Notes under the pieces: model-generated
Database searches by the model: none
The model's input: only the letters and a program-made list of their open reading frames with translations
What the model was told of the DNA's origin: nothing
Translations under genes and position numbers: made by a program
Source: GCA-2726245 sp035513655
Lineage (GTDB): Bacteria > Planctomycetota > Planctomycetia > Pirellulales > Pirellulaceae
Assembly: GCA_035513655.1 (NCBI GenBank)
Contig: DATKBV010000206.1
Coordinates: 1 to 15,627 of the forward strand
Length of the DNA: 15,627 nucleotides
Reading direction: 5' to 3'
Shown: piece after piece, positions 1 to 7,637 of the stretch
Position numbering within the stretch: position 1 is the first letter of the stretch
How the letters are laid out: the number at the start of each line of letters is the position of its first letter

Positions 1-2317
1 ACACATAATAAACGAGTCCCTCGCCACGAAGCTCGTTGAATAAACGCCCGCCGGCACCCGAGCCTCCTGTCAGAATGGAATTCAAAACGTCGATCTTAGC
101 TCGCGTTTCTTGATCCAAGGCACTGACCACCGGGTATCCTAACAACACCATCGCCGTACCAGGCTGCGCCGTTGTCACATGCTCTCGCTTGGCGTCGGTG
201 GCGGCAGTTCGACGTGGAAACTTCGGCAGCACGAGCCCGCTGCTCTTCGCTTCCTTACCAAAGGTCGCTTCGAGCCGCGCCAGCGTCTGCTCGACGTCAA
301 TGTCACCGAAGATGGCGAGCACCATATTGTCGGGCGTGAAGTGCTTCTTGTGAAACTGCTTGCATTGCGCGACGGTGAGCGAAGCGACCGTTTCTTCTGT
401 CCCGGAGATGGTCCGTCCGTACGGTGAGCTTGACGGAACCAACGTCGACCAGAAGTCGAGAATCTCGGTTTGCGGATTGGCCTTGCGCGCGGCGATCCCG
501 GCGAGTTGCTGTTGTTTCACCTTCTCAAACTCTTCCGCCGGAAAAGTTGGCCGGAACAGGACTTGATGTGCGTAGTCAAGTGCCTCGTTGAAGTCATCCG
601 ATAACACCGAGCAGCGCAGGAAGCTCGTATTGCGCTGACTGCTGGTGCCGAAAGACCCGCCAATCGAATCGAAATGTTCGGCGATTTCGCGACCGGTGTA
701 CTTCTCGGTGCCGCGTTCCATGACGGAAGTGGTCAGGGACGCTAACCCACTCGTTTCAGCAGTGTCCGCTAACGCGCCGCCATTGACAAACGCTTGAATG
801 CTGACCGTTGGTATCACGCTGTGTCTCTTCAACAAGACGGTCAAGCCGTTCGCAAGTTGCTTTCGCACGACCGGCGACTCAGTCTCTTGCGTTGTTTGTT
901 TGGTCACGGCTGGCTCGCTGCCGATCGGATCAATCACAACCGTGTTGGTTCGCTCGGCCAAGAAGTACTTGCGCGCCACGGCTTGAATCTGCTCGGGCGT
1001 CACGCCCTGAATGCCGGCGACGTATTGATCGTCGAATAGCGGATCGCCTGTGGAAATGAAGCTGTAGGCCAACGAGTTACATTGCTCCTGAACGGTCTCT
1101 TGCTGGAAGACGTGCTCCGCGGCCTTCTGGCGTTTGACTTTCTTCAATTCTTTCTCGCTGACCAGCTCCGTTTTCAGCCGTTCGATCTCTTCATAAATCG
1201 CTTCGCGGCAGGCTTCTGTGTTGGCGGGCTGACATTGCACGGAAACGTCGAACCAGCCGTTGACGATTCCGGGTGTGTAGGACGAACTGCCCACCGAAAG
1301 CGCCAGCGGTTGCTCGATCTTCAGTCGATACCCCAGACGTGAGCTATCGCCCTGGGCGAGCAGGTAGCTGGCAACATCCAACGGGTACAAATCCGGATGC
1401 TGCAGCATCACGGTCGGCCAACCGACACTGTAATGCGTTGTTTCGCCAGCCATTTCCAGACGCGTTGAACGCGCGGAGGCTTGATCGGGTTCGACGGGCA
1501 GTACGGCACCACGTTCGGTCGTGCGTTGAAAGGTTGCGAAGTTGGTCAGTACCTGTTCCAGCACGTGATCGGTGTCGACATCACCCACCACCAAGAAGAT
1601 CATGTTCTGAGGGACATAGCGATTCTGGTAGAAAGCAATCACGTCCGAGCGATCGACACTTTGCACGACTGGCAAGTAGCCAATCGTGGGATGGCGGATT
1701 GGGTGTTCGGTGTAGATGAGTGACTTCATGGCCTGGTACTGCATCCGCTCGCGACTCGCTTCGCCCATTTCCAACTCGCGCTGGACGACTTCCATTTCGC
1801 GAAGATATTCGTTCTCGGGAATCAGCGAGTACTGCATGCTGTCGGCGATCAGCTCAATCGCCAAATCCGTTCGGCTCGACGGGCAATCGACGAAGTACGC
1901 TGTCATATCGGTCGATGTAAAGGCGTTTGTCTGGCCGCCCATCGAATCCAACAGTTTTTGAATCTCCGGTTCCGGCCGCTTGGTTGTGGAACCGAGTGCC
2001 ACAAGATGTTCCAGCATGTGGCTGATCCCCGTGCCCAGATATCGGCCCTCGAACGCGCTGCCGGTGTTCTTCACGAAGCATCGCACGGTAGCGACCGGTG
2101 CCGCATGATTCTCCTGGACAAGCACGGTCATGCCGTTTGACAGCTGTGCCTTGGTCACTCCCCTGCCGAGAGCCGACTGCGACACATACTTCACTTCGGC
2201 CTTGGCTCGATGCTCCCGCTCGGGACGCTCGGCCGGAGGTTGTGCGACGAGCGTTGTCGTCGTGAGAAGGGAGAGCGTTCCGAAAAGCCCAATCCAAGCG
2301 TTCCGTTGATCGATCAT
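1..2317 (-). CDS. Exported M16 family zinc metallopeptidase, two-lobed (partial, C-terminus outside window)
   Basis: The minus frame is open from the ATG at 2317-2315 to the window edge, giving about 772 residues. A hydrophobic N-terminus (residues 8-25) ending near an Ala-Gln suggests Sec export. The first lobe carries the inverted zinc motif HMLEH at residues 100-104 (H100, E103, H104). A Glu at 181 lies 77 residues after H104, matching the HxxEH-x76-E spacing of the family, so this lobe should be catalytic. A second lobe begins near residue 480 with the usual LANGLTVLLK-type start. At the matching place (about residue 523) it reads SGLASLTTSVMERGT, with no HxxEH, so it is a non-catalytic partner lobe as in PqqL-like fused M16 proteins. 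The likely role is degrading peptides outside the cytoplasm. A GGAAG lies about 10 bases upstream of the ATG. The gene is divergent from the TIGR03009 gene, with 418 bases between them. Family sure; substrate unknown. Confidence 0.93.
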   Translation of the reverse strand, partial: MIDQRNAWIGLFGTLSLLTTTTLVAQPPAERPEREHRAKAEVKYVSQSALGRGVTKAQLSNGMTVLVQENHAAPVATVRCFVKNTGSAFEGRYLGTGISHMLEHLVALGSTTKRPEPEIQKLLDSMGGQTNAFTSTDMTAYFVDCPSSRTDLAIELIADSMQYSLIPENEYLREMEVVQRELEMGEASRERMQYQAMKSLIYTEHPIRHPTIGYLPVVQSVDRSDVIAFYQNRYVPQNMIFLVVGDVDTDHVLEQVLTNFATFQRTTERGAVLPVEPDQASARSTRLEMAGETTHYSVGWPTVMLQHPDLYPLDVASYLLAQGDSSRLGYRLKIEQPLALSVGSSSYTPGIVNGWFDVSVQCQPANTEACREAIYEEIERLKTELVSEKELKKVKRQKAAEHVFQQETVQEQCNSLAYSFISTGDPLFDDQYVAGIQGVTPEQIQAVARKYFLAERTNTVVIDPIGSEPAVTKQTTQETESPVVRKQLANGLTVLLKRHSVIPTVSIQAFVNGGALADTAETSGLASLTTSVMERGTEKYTGREIAEHFDSIGGSFGTSSQRNTSFLRCSVLSDDFNEALDYAHQVLFRPTFPAEEFEKVKQQQLAGIAARKANPQTEILDFWSTLVPSSSPYGRTISGTEETVASLTVAQCKQFHKKHFTPDNMVLAIFGDIDVEQTLARLEATFGKEAKSSGLVLPKFPRRTAATDAKREHVTTAQPGTAMVLLGYPVVSALDQETRAKIDVLNSILTGGSGAGGRLFNELRGEGLVYYV

Positions 2318-2351
2318 CAATGCCTGCTTCCGTGTAAGTGTTGGCGAGTAA

Positions 2352-2468
2352 CTAGTGCTTTGTGACAGCTAAAGTTACGGGTTAATGAAATCAGCCGTTT
2401 GGGCGTTAGCCCCGGTTTTTGAGGCACTAACCGTGTAATCCTAAATCTTAGCCGTCACAAAGCACTAG
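2352..2468 (+). repeat. Dispersed terminal-inverted-repeat (MITE-like) element, copy A, 117 bp
   Basis: The element begins CTAGTGCTTTGTGAC and ends with its exact reverse complement GTCACAAAGCACTAG. After one mismatch the match continues for GCTAA, so 20 of 21 terminal bases pair. The centre holds a small hairpin, GGGC-GTTA-GCCC, followed by CGG and a T-run. The same sequence recurs inverted at 11800-11907. It encodes no protein. It lies between the divergent M16 and TIGR03009 genes. It resembles a non-autonomous miniature transposable element. If the TA inside each CTAG end is a duplicated target, an IS630/Tc1-type transposase would be the natural mobiliser, but no such enzyme is in the window. 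Confidence 0.85.
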
Positions 2469-2735
2469 CGTGATCCTTTGTTGGACGGCATGCCGACAGT
2501 TGACTGCCGACGTTGGAGTTCGCTGACGCCAGCGGCTCGCCGTTAAACGAGGCCCCAGTACCAGGCGGGGCGAATCCATACACCGTGATTGTACCAAAAG
2601 CCGCCCAGTGTGAAATCGATCTGCCAGTAATAGTATCTTGTCGAGTTCAACTAAGGATATCGACCTAGGGGGATTCAAGCGTTCTTGCTAGACTCCCTGC
2701 CCTTTGCGTCAGCATTTCGTTTCTGGGAGTTCGCT

Positions 2736-3701
2736 ATGGGACTGCGTTTGGTATCGCGTGTCACCACGGTGGTATGTGCTTTCGTTCTGATTGCCGCATC
2801 TGTGGCCAGTGGACAGCAGCAGTTTGGCCCGCGTGTCGCGGATGCACGCCCGCGGCAAGAACAGCAACGTCCTCAAGGCGCACCGGACTGGTTCCCGCTC
2901 CATCCAGAACTGCAGAAACACACAGATGGTGTTCTCGATTTCTGGGAATTTCACAGTGGCAAGATAGAACGCTACCGATCCGAATTTCAGCGTTGGGAAT
3001 ACGATCGGGCAAACTTTGATCCCATAGAGGCACAGACTTACGCCACAGGAAAGGTCATGTATGCCAAACCCGATAAAGGGCTGTTCGAAGTAACGGCACT
3101 AAAACAGGGACAAAGGAAGGAAGATGGCACGGTCGGTTACGAGGTACAAAAAACCACGGAATTCGAGAAGTGGATCTGTGACGGCACGACGATTTTCGAG
3201 TTCGATCACCGCAACAAGCAACTGATCGAGCGCGGCTTGCCGCCAGAAATGCAAGGGAAGCAAATCGTCGAAGGCCCGCTTCCGTTCCTGTTTGGAGCTA
3301 AAAAGGCACAGATCGAGGCTCGCTACTGGGTGCGGATCAATCCCGAAAAGAGGGATGTTTTTTGGCTCGAAGCCGTGCCCAAACGGCGCGAAGACGCGGC
3401 GAACTTCCGGCAAATCGACATTGTCATTCCCGACGACAAAGAGTTTCTGCCCAAGGCCATTATCTTGCATCATCGGGGCGGCACGCAGACCACGTTCGAG
3501 TTCACGAGTCGAGAAACGAACTGGAACGCGGCACTTGAGAAGCTTGCCATCTGGAACCGGGCGTTCTTCAATCCAGCCACCCCGATTGGCTGGAAACGAG
3601 TGAAAGAACCCGCGACGCAACAGCAAGCTGCCCAACCCCCGGCTCAAGCATTGCCCTTCCGCCAAGCGGAACGAGCCCTTCCGCCGCGCGGATCGCAGTA
3701 G
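2736..3701 (+). CDS. Exported TIGR03009 domain protein (planctomycete-specific family)
   Basis: This is a 321-residue protein. I chose the ATG at 2736 because GGGAG lies 8 bases upstream and it starts a clean signal peptide (residues 1-26, ending near SVASGQQ); an in-frame ATG at 2685 would add 17 residues before the signal. The mature part has a short Gln/Arg/Pro-rich linker and then the TIGR03009 domain at about 55-280. Recognisable pieces are FQRWEYD (84-90), ATGKVMYAKPDKGLFEV (103-119), KWICDGTTIFEFD (145-157), LPPEMQGK (168-175), GPLPFLFGAK (180-189) and ARYWVRI (195-201). The C-terminal tail is low-complexity Gln/Ala/Pro. The function is unknown. The pattern of a dye-like 'KPDKGLF' strand followed by 'DGTTIFEFD' recalls LolA/LolB-type lipoprotein carriers, which is only my inference. 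It heads a co-directional run with the TPR gene. Confidence 0.9.
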   Translation: MGLRLVSRVTTVVCAFVLIAASVASGQQQFGPRVADARPRQEQQRPQGAPDWFPLHPELQKHTDGVLDFWEFHSGKIERYRSEFQRWEYDRANFDPIEAQTYATGKVMYAKPDKGLFEVTALKQGQRKEDGTVGYEVQKTTEFEKWICDGTTIFEFDHRNKQLIERGLPPEMQGKQIVEGPLPFLFGAKKAQIEARYWVRINPEKRDVFWLEAVPKRREDAANFRQIDIVIPDDKEFLPKAIILHHRGGTQTTFEFTSRETNWNAALEKLAIWNRAFFNPATPIGWKRVKEPATQQQAAQPPAQALPFRQAERALPPRGSQ

Positions 3702-3813
3702 CCAGCGGGCGGCAACACTCGGATAGCATCAGAGCGCCGTCTCCGGCATAATGGGGAACGTGTTAGCCCTTATGCTAGCGAAAATCGCCAGCCACCGTGA
3801 AGGAGCCAAGTTG

Positions 3814-5499
3814 ATGATTTCTACCCGTCCCGCGACTTCGTCGCTCGCTGTTGTCCTGTCATTACTCACCTTGCTGGCGTTTAACTCGTCGGTCGTCAGG
3901 GCGGAAGATAAGGGGTTGGAGGACCTCGACAAGGCGACTGATCTCCAGCTTACCGCGCAGACTTCGGAAGATCTCGACCGCGTCGTGAGCCTGTGTGAGA
4001 GCGCCATTGAAAAGGGGCTCGACAAAGACAACACCGAATTCGCGAAGCAATTGATCGTCTCGTCGCTCTGGCAACAAGCGTCGCAGCGAGCCGCCAGGAT
4101 TTTTGGTCCGCCGCGTCCAGATCCCCAGTGGCAACAGATCCGAGAGGATGTCAAGAAGTTGATCGACAAGATCCATAAGTATGACGCGACCTTTGCCGAG
4201 GCACACGTTTTAAATGCCAAGCTGGAGTCCTTACCTGGGGGCGAGCGCAAGAACGTGGTGAACTCGATCGACGCGGCCATCGACTCTTACAAGGCGCAGA
4301 AAGATCAACAGGAGCTGGCAAAGACTTATCTTCTGAGGGCTCAATTGCGTGAAACCGCGGACGAGCGGATGGCGGATATCGAGGCGGCGATCAAAGCCGA
4401 TCCGTCGAGTGTCGAGGCATTGCAATTGCGAGCGGCAGTGCATATCGAGCAAGGTGACATCGAGAAAGCGATTGCGGACTTCGAGGAACTAATCAAACAG
4501 AACCCGGAAAATGTTGCCGTTCATCAGGCGTTGGCAACGACCTACGCGAGTACGAAGAAATACGACGAGGCGATCAAACACTTGGGCAAGGCCATTGAAT
4601 TGGCTCCCGAGAATGCTCTCAACTATGCGATGCGAGCGGAGGTCTACGAAGCCCAAGAAAAATACGACGAAGCGCTCGCCGACCTCACGCAGGCTCTCAA
4701 AGTACAACCAAATAACGGAGGAGCACTATTGGCTCGGGCTCGGTTACACTACCTTCGCGAGAATCTGGACGAAGCACGTGCCGACATCAACCAGTTGTTG
4801 CAAGAGCGACCGGGGCTAAGTCAAGGCATTCTGTTGCGGAGCATGATCGAGGCGGCCGACGGCGATTTCCAAAAGGCGATCGTGGACCTGCAGAATATTC
4901 TGCGAGCCGATCCAACGAACGTCGATTTACAGCTGCAATTGGCCGCGTTCTATGTCGCGGACGAACGACCTCGAAAGGCAATTCAAGTTCTGTCCGGCAT
5001 TATCGCGGCAGACGAAGGGAATTGGCGAGCTTTGCGTTCGCGAGGCGATGCGTTGCTCAGTGTCGGTAAGCATGCCGAGGCAATTCAGGACTACGACCAA
5101 GCGTTGAAGATTCAAAGTGAGCCACCCGCCGACGAACGGATTCGGGACGTGTGGGTGAATATTCTCAATAACCTGGCTTGGGTGCTTTCGACTTCACCCA
5201 AAGATGAAGTACGCAACGGCAAGCGAGCCATCGAACTTGCAACGAGGGCTTGCGAAGTTTCAAACTTTGAGAAATCTCACATCATCAGCACGCTCGCGGC
5301 TGCCCATGCCGAGACCGGAGACTTCGAGAACGCGGTCAAATGGTCGAAGAAGTGCGTCGAGATGGGCATCGAGGAACTCCCGGACCAAATCGAGCAACTG
5401 CGCGACGAACTGAAGCACTACGAAGAAGGGAAGCCGTTCCGCGAATTGCAGGAAGTCGAAGAGAAGCTCGATCCGCCGGCGCGAGTTCTCGATACCTAA
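3814..5499 (+). CDS. Exported tetratricopeptide repeat (TPR) protein
   Basis: This is a 561-residue protein. The ATG at 3814 follows GAAGGAG by 8 bases and opens a signal peptide (residues 1-30, ending VVRAED); an in-frame ATG at 3751 would add 21 residues and bury the signal. Residues 31-195 are helical without clear repeats. From about 199 to 435 there are seven consecutive 34-residue-type TPR units, with typical turns such as GDIEKAIADFEE (214-225), KKYDEAIKHLGKAIEL (248-263), EKYDEALADLTQALK (282-296) and GKHAEAIQDYDQALK (418-432). A further pair (446-519) contains NNLAWVLSTSP, a form common in planctomycete TPR proteins. The C-terminus (520-561) is charged and probably coiled. TPR arrays bind partner proteins; the partner is not evident. 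The stop is 12 bases before the HD gene, so co-transcription is likely. Confidence 0.93.
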   Translation: MISTRPATSSLAVVLSLLTLLAFNSSVVRAEDKGLEDLDKATDLQLTAQTSEDLDRVVSLCESAIEKGLDKDNTEFAKQLIVSSLWQQASQRAARIFGPPRPDPQWQQIREDVKKLIDKIHKYDATFAEAHVLNAKLESLPGGERKNVVNSIDAAIDSYKAQKDQQELAKTYLLRAQLRETADERMADIEAAIKADPSSVEALQLRAAVHIEQGDIEKAIADFEELIKQNPENVAVHQALATTYASTKKYDEAIKHLGKAIELAPENALNYAMRAEVYEAQEKYDEALADLTQALKVQPNNGGALLARARLHYLRENLDEARADINQLLQERPGLSQGILLRSMIEAADGDFQKAIVDLQNILRADPTNVDLQLQLAAFYVADERPRKAIQVLSGIIAADEGNWRALRSRGDALLSVGKHAEAIQDYDQALKIQSEPPADERIRDVWVNILNNLAWVLSTSPKDEVRNGKRAIELATRACEVSNFEKSHIISTLAAAHAETGDFENAVKWSKKCVEMGIEELPDQIEQLRDELKHYEEGKPFRELQEVEEKLDPPARVLDT

Positions 5500-5511
5500 G
5501 CGGCATCACTC

Positions 5512-6105
5512 ATGAATCGCGACGATGCCTTCGCTCTGGTCTGCGAGTACACGCAAAGTGAGAGTCTCCGCCGACACATGCTGTCGGTCGAGTTCGCCAT
5601 GCGGGCCTATGCCGACAAGTTCCATGAAGACAAAGAGAAATGGGGCATCGTCGGATTACTGCACGACTTCGACTATGAACGCTGGCCCGATCCGCCCGAT
5701 CATCCGCTGAAGGGCGCGGAGATTCTCAGCCGTATCGGCTATCCCGCCGACGTCATCTACGCGATCAAGTCGCATGCGGACTATCTCGAAGACTGCCCAC
5801 GTGTCTCGCTCCTGGACAAGACGCTGTATGCATGTGACGAATTGGCGGGCTTTATCACGGCGTGCGCGGTCGTTCGTCCGGAACGGATCGTCGGCATGGA
5901 GGCCAAGAGCGTGCGTAAGAAACTGAAGCAAAAGAGCTTCGCCGCCGCCGTCAATCGTGACGACATCATGCGAGGCGCGGAAGATTTGGGCGTCGAGTTG
6001 AACGAGCATATCCAGTTCGTGATCGACGCGATGGCAGCACGGGCCGACGAACTGGGGCTGAATACACTTTCTAAGGAGACGACAAATGGAGATCCAATCC
6101 GCTGA
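5512..6105 (+). CDS. HD-superfamily predicted metal-dependent phosphohydrolase
   Basis: This is a 197-residue soluble protein. It has the HD metal-binding pattern: H22 in LRRHMLSVE, the H51-D52 pair in GLLHDFDYERWPD, H64 and H88 in the following helices, and D109 in YACDELAG. The length and the motif LLHDFDYE plus YACDELAGFI match the HDIG group of small predicted hydrolases (COG2316-like), whose substrates are generally not known and are probably phosphorylated small molecules or nucleotides. The stretch KSVRKKLKQKSFAAAVNRDDI (134-154) is also typical of that group. It starts 12 bases after the TPR stop, with only a weak ribosome site, suggesting translational coupling. Its 3' end overlaps the PCD gene by 20 bases. 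Confidence 0.88.
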   Translation: MNRDDAFALVCEYTQSESLRRHMLSVEFAMRAYADKFHEDKEKWGIVGLLHDFDYERWPDPPDHPLKGAEILSRIGYPADVIYAIKSHADYLEDCPRVSLLDKTLYACDELAGFITACAVVRPERIVGMEAKSVRKKLKQKSFAAAVNRDDIMRGAEDLGVELNEHIQFVIDAMAARADELGLNTLSKETTNGDPIR

Positions 6106-6448
6106 CGAACTCGTGGCGAAAAAATGCAAGCCTTGCGAAGGCGGTGTTGATCCTTGTCCGCTCCCCGAGGCGGAAGATCAATTGACCAAGCTCGACGGTT
6201 GGTATTTGACGCACGACGGGCAACGTATTCGCAAGGACTGGACGGTCAAAAACTTTATGGCCGGAATGAACTTTTTCAACCAGGTTGCTGAAGTCGCCGA
6301 GGACGACGGCCATCACCCGGACTTGCAGATCACTGGCTATCGCAACGTATCGATCGAACTGTGGACGCATGCCATCGGCGGATTAAGTGAAAACGACTTC
6401 ATCTTGGCCGCGAAGATTGATCAGCTCCCCGTGGAGTTGAAGTCGTAA
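6086..6448 (+). CDS. Pterin-4a-carbinolamine dehydratase (PCD/DCoH family)
   Basis: This 120-residue protein would dehydrate 4a-hydroxytetrahydropterin to quinonoid dihydropterin, recycling the cofactor used by aromatic amino acid hydroxylases. The signature is clear: EDDGHHP at 72-78 (catalytic H76 and H77), then WTHAIGGLSENDF at 93-105, where H95 is the third active-site His. The N-terminus has the bacterial CxxCEGG start (C14, C17) plus a third Cys at 24, reading GGVDPCPLPEAE. A strong AAGGAG lies 7 bases before the ATG, inside the HD gene; the two genes overlap by 20 bases in different frames. No aromatic amino acid hydroxylase is in the window, so the partner reaction is not shown. The symbol phhB is used for Pseudomonas homologues, but I do not assign it without that context. 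Confidence 0.92.
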   Translation: MEIQSADELVAKKCKPCEGGVDPCPLPEAEDQLTKLDGWYLTHDGQRIRKDWTVKNFMAGMNFFNQVAEVAEDDGHHPDLQITGYRNVSIELWTHAIGGLSENDFILAAKIDQLPVELKS

Positions 6449-6507
6449 TCATCGAGTACGATATCTCTTTACAAAGCTTGTCAACCATCTCGAAATGGAC
6501 GGTACAT

Positions 6508-7530
6508 ATGGCACAGACCGCCGTGGCACCTCGCTCGGAGCACCGACTGATCACGGTTCAGCAACACATTCTCCAGGAGCAAAAGCGGTTTCCCGGCGCA
6601 TCGGGCGAGTTCTCGTGGCTGCTGTCGGGGATCACGCTGGCCGCCAAGATGATTCAGGCCAAGGTTCGACGAGCTGGTCTGTCCGATATCCTGGGTATGC
6701 ATGGCGACATGAATGTCCAGGGCGAAATGCAGCAGAAGCTCGACGTCTATTCCAACGAAGTACTCGCGCATTGCCTGAGCGTCCGAGAGAGTATTGGCGT
6801 GCTTGCTTCCGAAGAGAACGAGCAACCCATCCTGGTACACAACGACTCACCCGAGGCAAAGTACGCAGTGGTGTTCGATCCGCTTGATGGCTCGTCGAAT
6901 ATCGACGTCAACGTCAGTGTGGGAACGACGTTCTCAATTCTCCGGCGTCTCGAAGGCGCGCATCTCGATGACCACGCGAGTTGGGTGCTCCAACCGGGAC
7001 GCAAACAGATTGCCGCCGGTTACGTCGTCTACGGATCTTCCACGATTCTGGTCTACAGCGTCGGGAATGGTGTTCACGGATTCACGCTGGATCCCGCAGT
7101 TGGTGCGTTTGTCCTCAGTCACCCGAACATGCGAATGCCGGAACAGGGCAAGTACTACTCGGTCAATGAAGCCTATCGTGATACTTTCCCGCCCCGCTAC
7201 GGCGAGTACATCGATCGACTGCGGCGAGGAACGCTCGGCCACCGCTACGGATCTCGCTACATCGGTTCGATGGTCGCGGACTTCCACCGCACACTTCTCA
7301 AGGGCGGAGTATTTATGTATCCGCCGACCACGGAACATCCGAATGGAAAGTTGCGACTTCTCTATGAAGCGAATCCCGTGGCCTTTCTCGCCGAACAAGC
7401 CGGTGGGACGGCGCTGGATGGTACACGTCGCGTGCTGGATATCGAGCCAACCAGCATCCACCAGCGAACTCCGCTGGTCGTGGGAAGTCGAACCGAGCTC
7501 GCTGATTTCGAGCGGTTCGTTGCTTTTTAA
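6508..7530 (+). CDS. fbp: Class I fructose-1,6-bisphosphatase
   Basis: This is a 340-residue cytoplasmic enzyme that hydrolyses fructose 1,6-bisphosphate to fructose 6-phosphate in gluconeogenesis. The length is normal for the class I family. Metal and substrate residues are in place: the acidic ASEE (100-103), FDPLDGSSNID (123-133), and the family signature GKLRLLYEANPVA (280-292) with its active-site Lys/Glu. I chose the ATG at 6508 (MAQTAV). A TTG at 6478 would add 10 residues, but no Shine-Dalgarno sequence is convincing before either, so the start is the least certain point. The PCD stop is 59 bases upstream. Confidence 0.96.
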   Translation: MAQTAVAPRSEHRLITVQQHILQEQKRFPGASGEFSWLLSGITLAAKMIQAKVRRAGLSDILGMHGDMNVQGEMQQKLDVYSNEVLAHCLSVRESIGVLASEENEQPILVHNDSPEAKYAVVFDPLDGSSNIDVNVSVGTTFSILRRLEGAHLDDHASWVLQPGRKQIAAGYVVYGSSTILVYSVGNGVHGFTLDPAVGAFVLSHPNMRMPEQGKYYSVNEAYRDTFPPRYGEYIDRLRRGTLGHRYGSRYIGSMVADFHRTLLKGGVFMYPPTTEHPNGKLRLLYEANPVAFLAEQAGGTALDGTRRVLDIEPTSIHQRTPLVVGSRTELADFERFVAF

Positions 7531-7537
7531 TCGCCGT

Positions 7538-7565
7538 TGTCTTGTCGAGTTTGTCTTGTCGAGTT
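7538..7565. repeat. 14-bp perfect tandem duplication
   Basis: The unit TGTCTTGTCGAGTT occurs twice back to back, starting 8 bases after the fructose-bisphosphatase stop. It lies upstream of the ThuA gene. It could simply be a slippage product. I see no strong -10/-35 pair around it. Confidence 0.8.
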
Positions 7566-7637
7566 GCTTTCTTCGGTCGATCGCCGTTGGTAGACTGTTA
7601 TCGTTCAGCAACTCAACCATCGCCTCAGGAGAAACGC

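Noticed and set aside
1854..2297. A 147-codon minus-strand frame
   Set aside because: It overlaps the M16 gene in another frame and reads as arginine-rich shadow sequence.
1..2300. Many plus-strand open frames of 60-148 codons
   Set aside because: They lie antisense to the M16 protease frame, which is open throughout and has clear family motifs; the plus frames show no domain or ribosome site.
2448..2678. A 76-codon minus-strand frame crossing the end of repeat copy A
   Set aside because: It runs into the repeat arm, has no recognisable content, and has no support as a gene.
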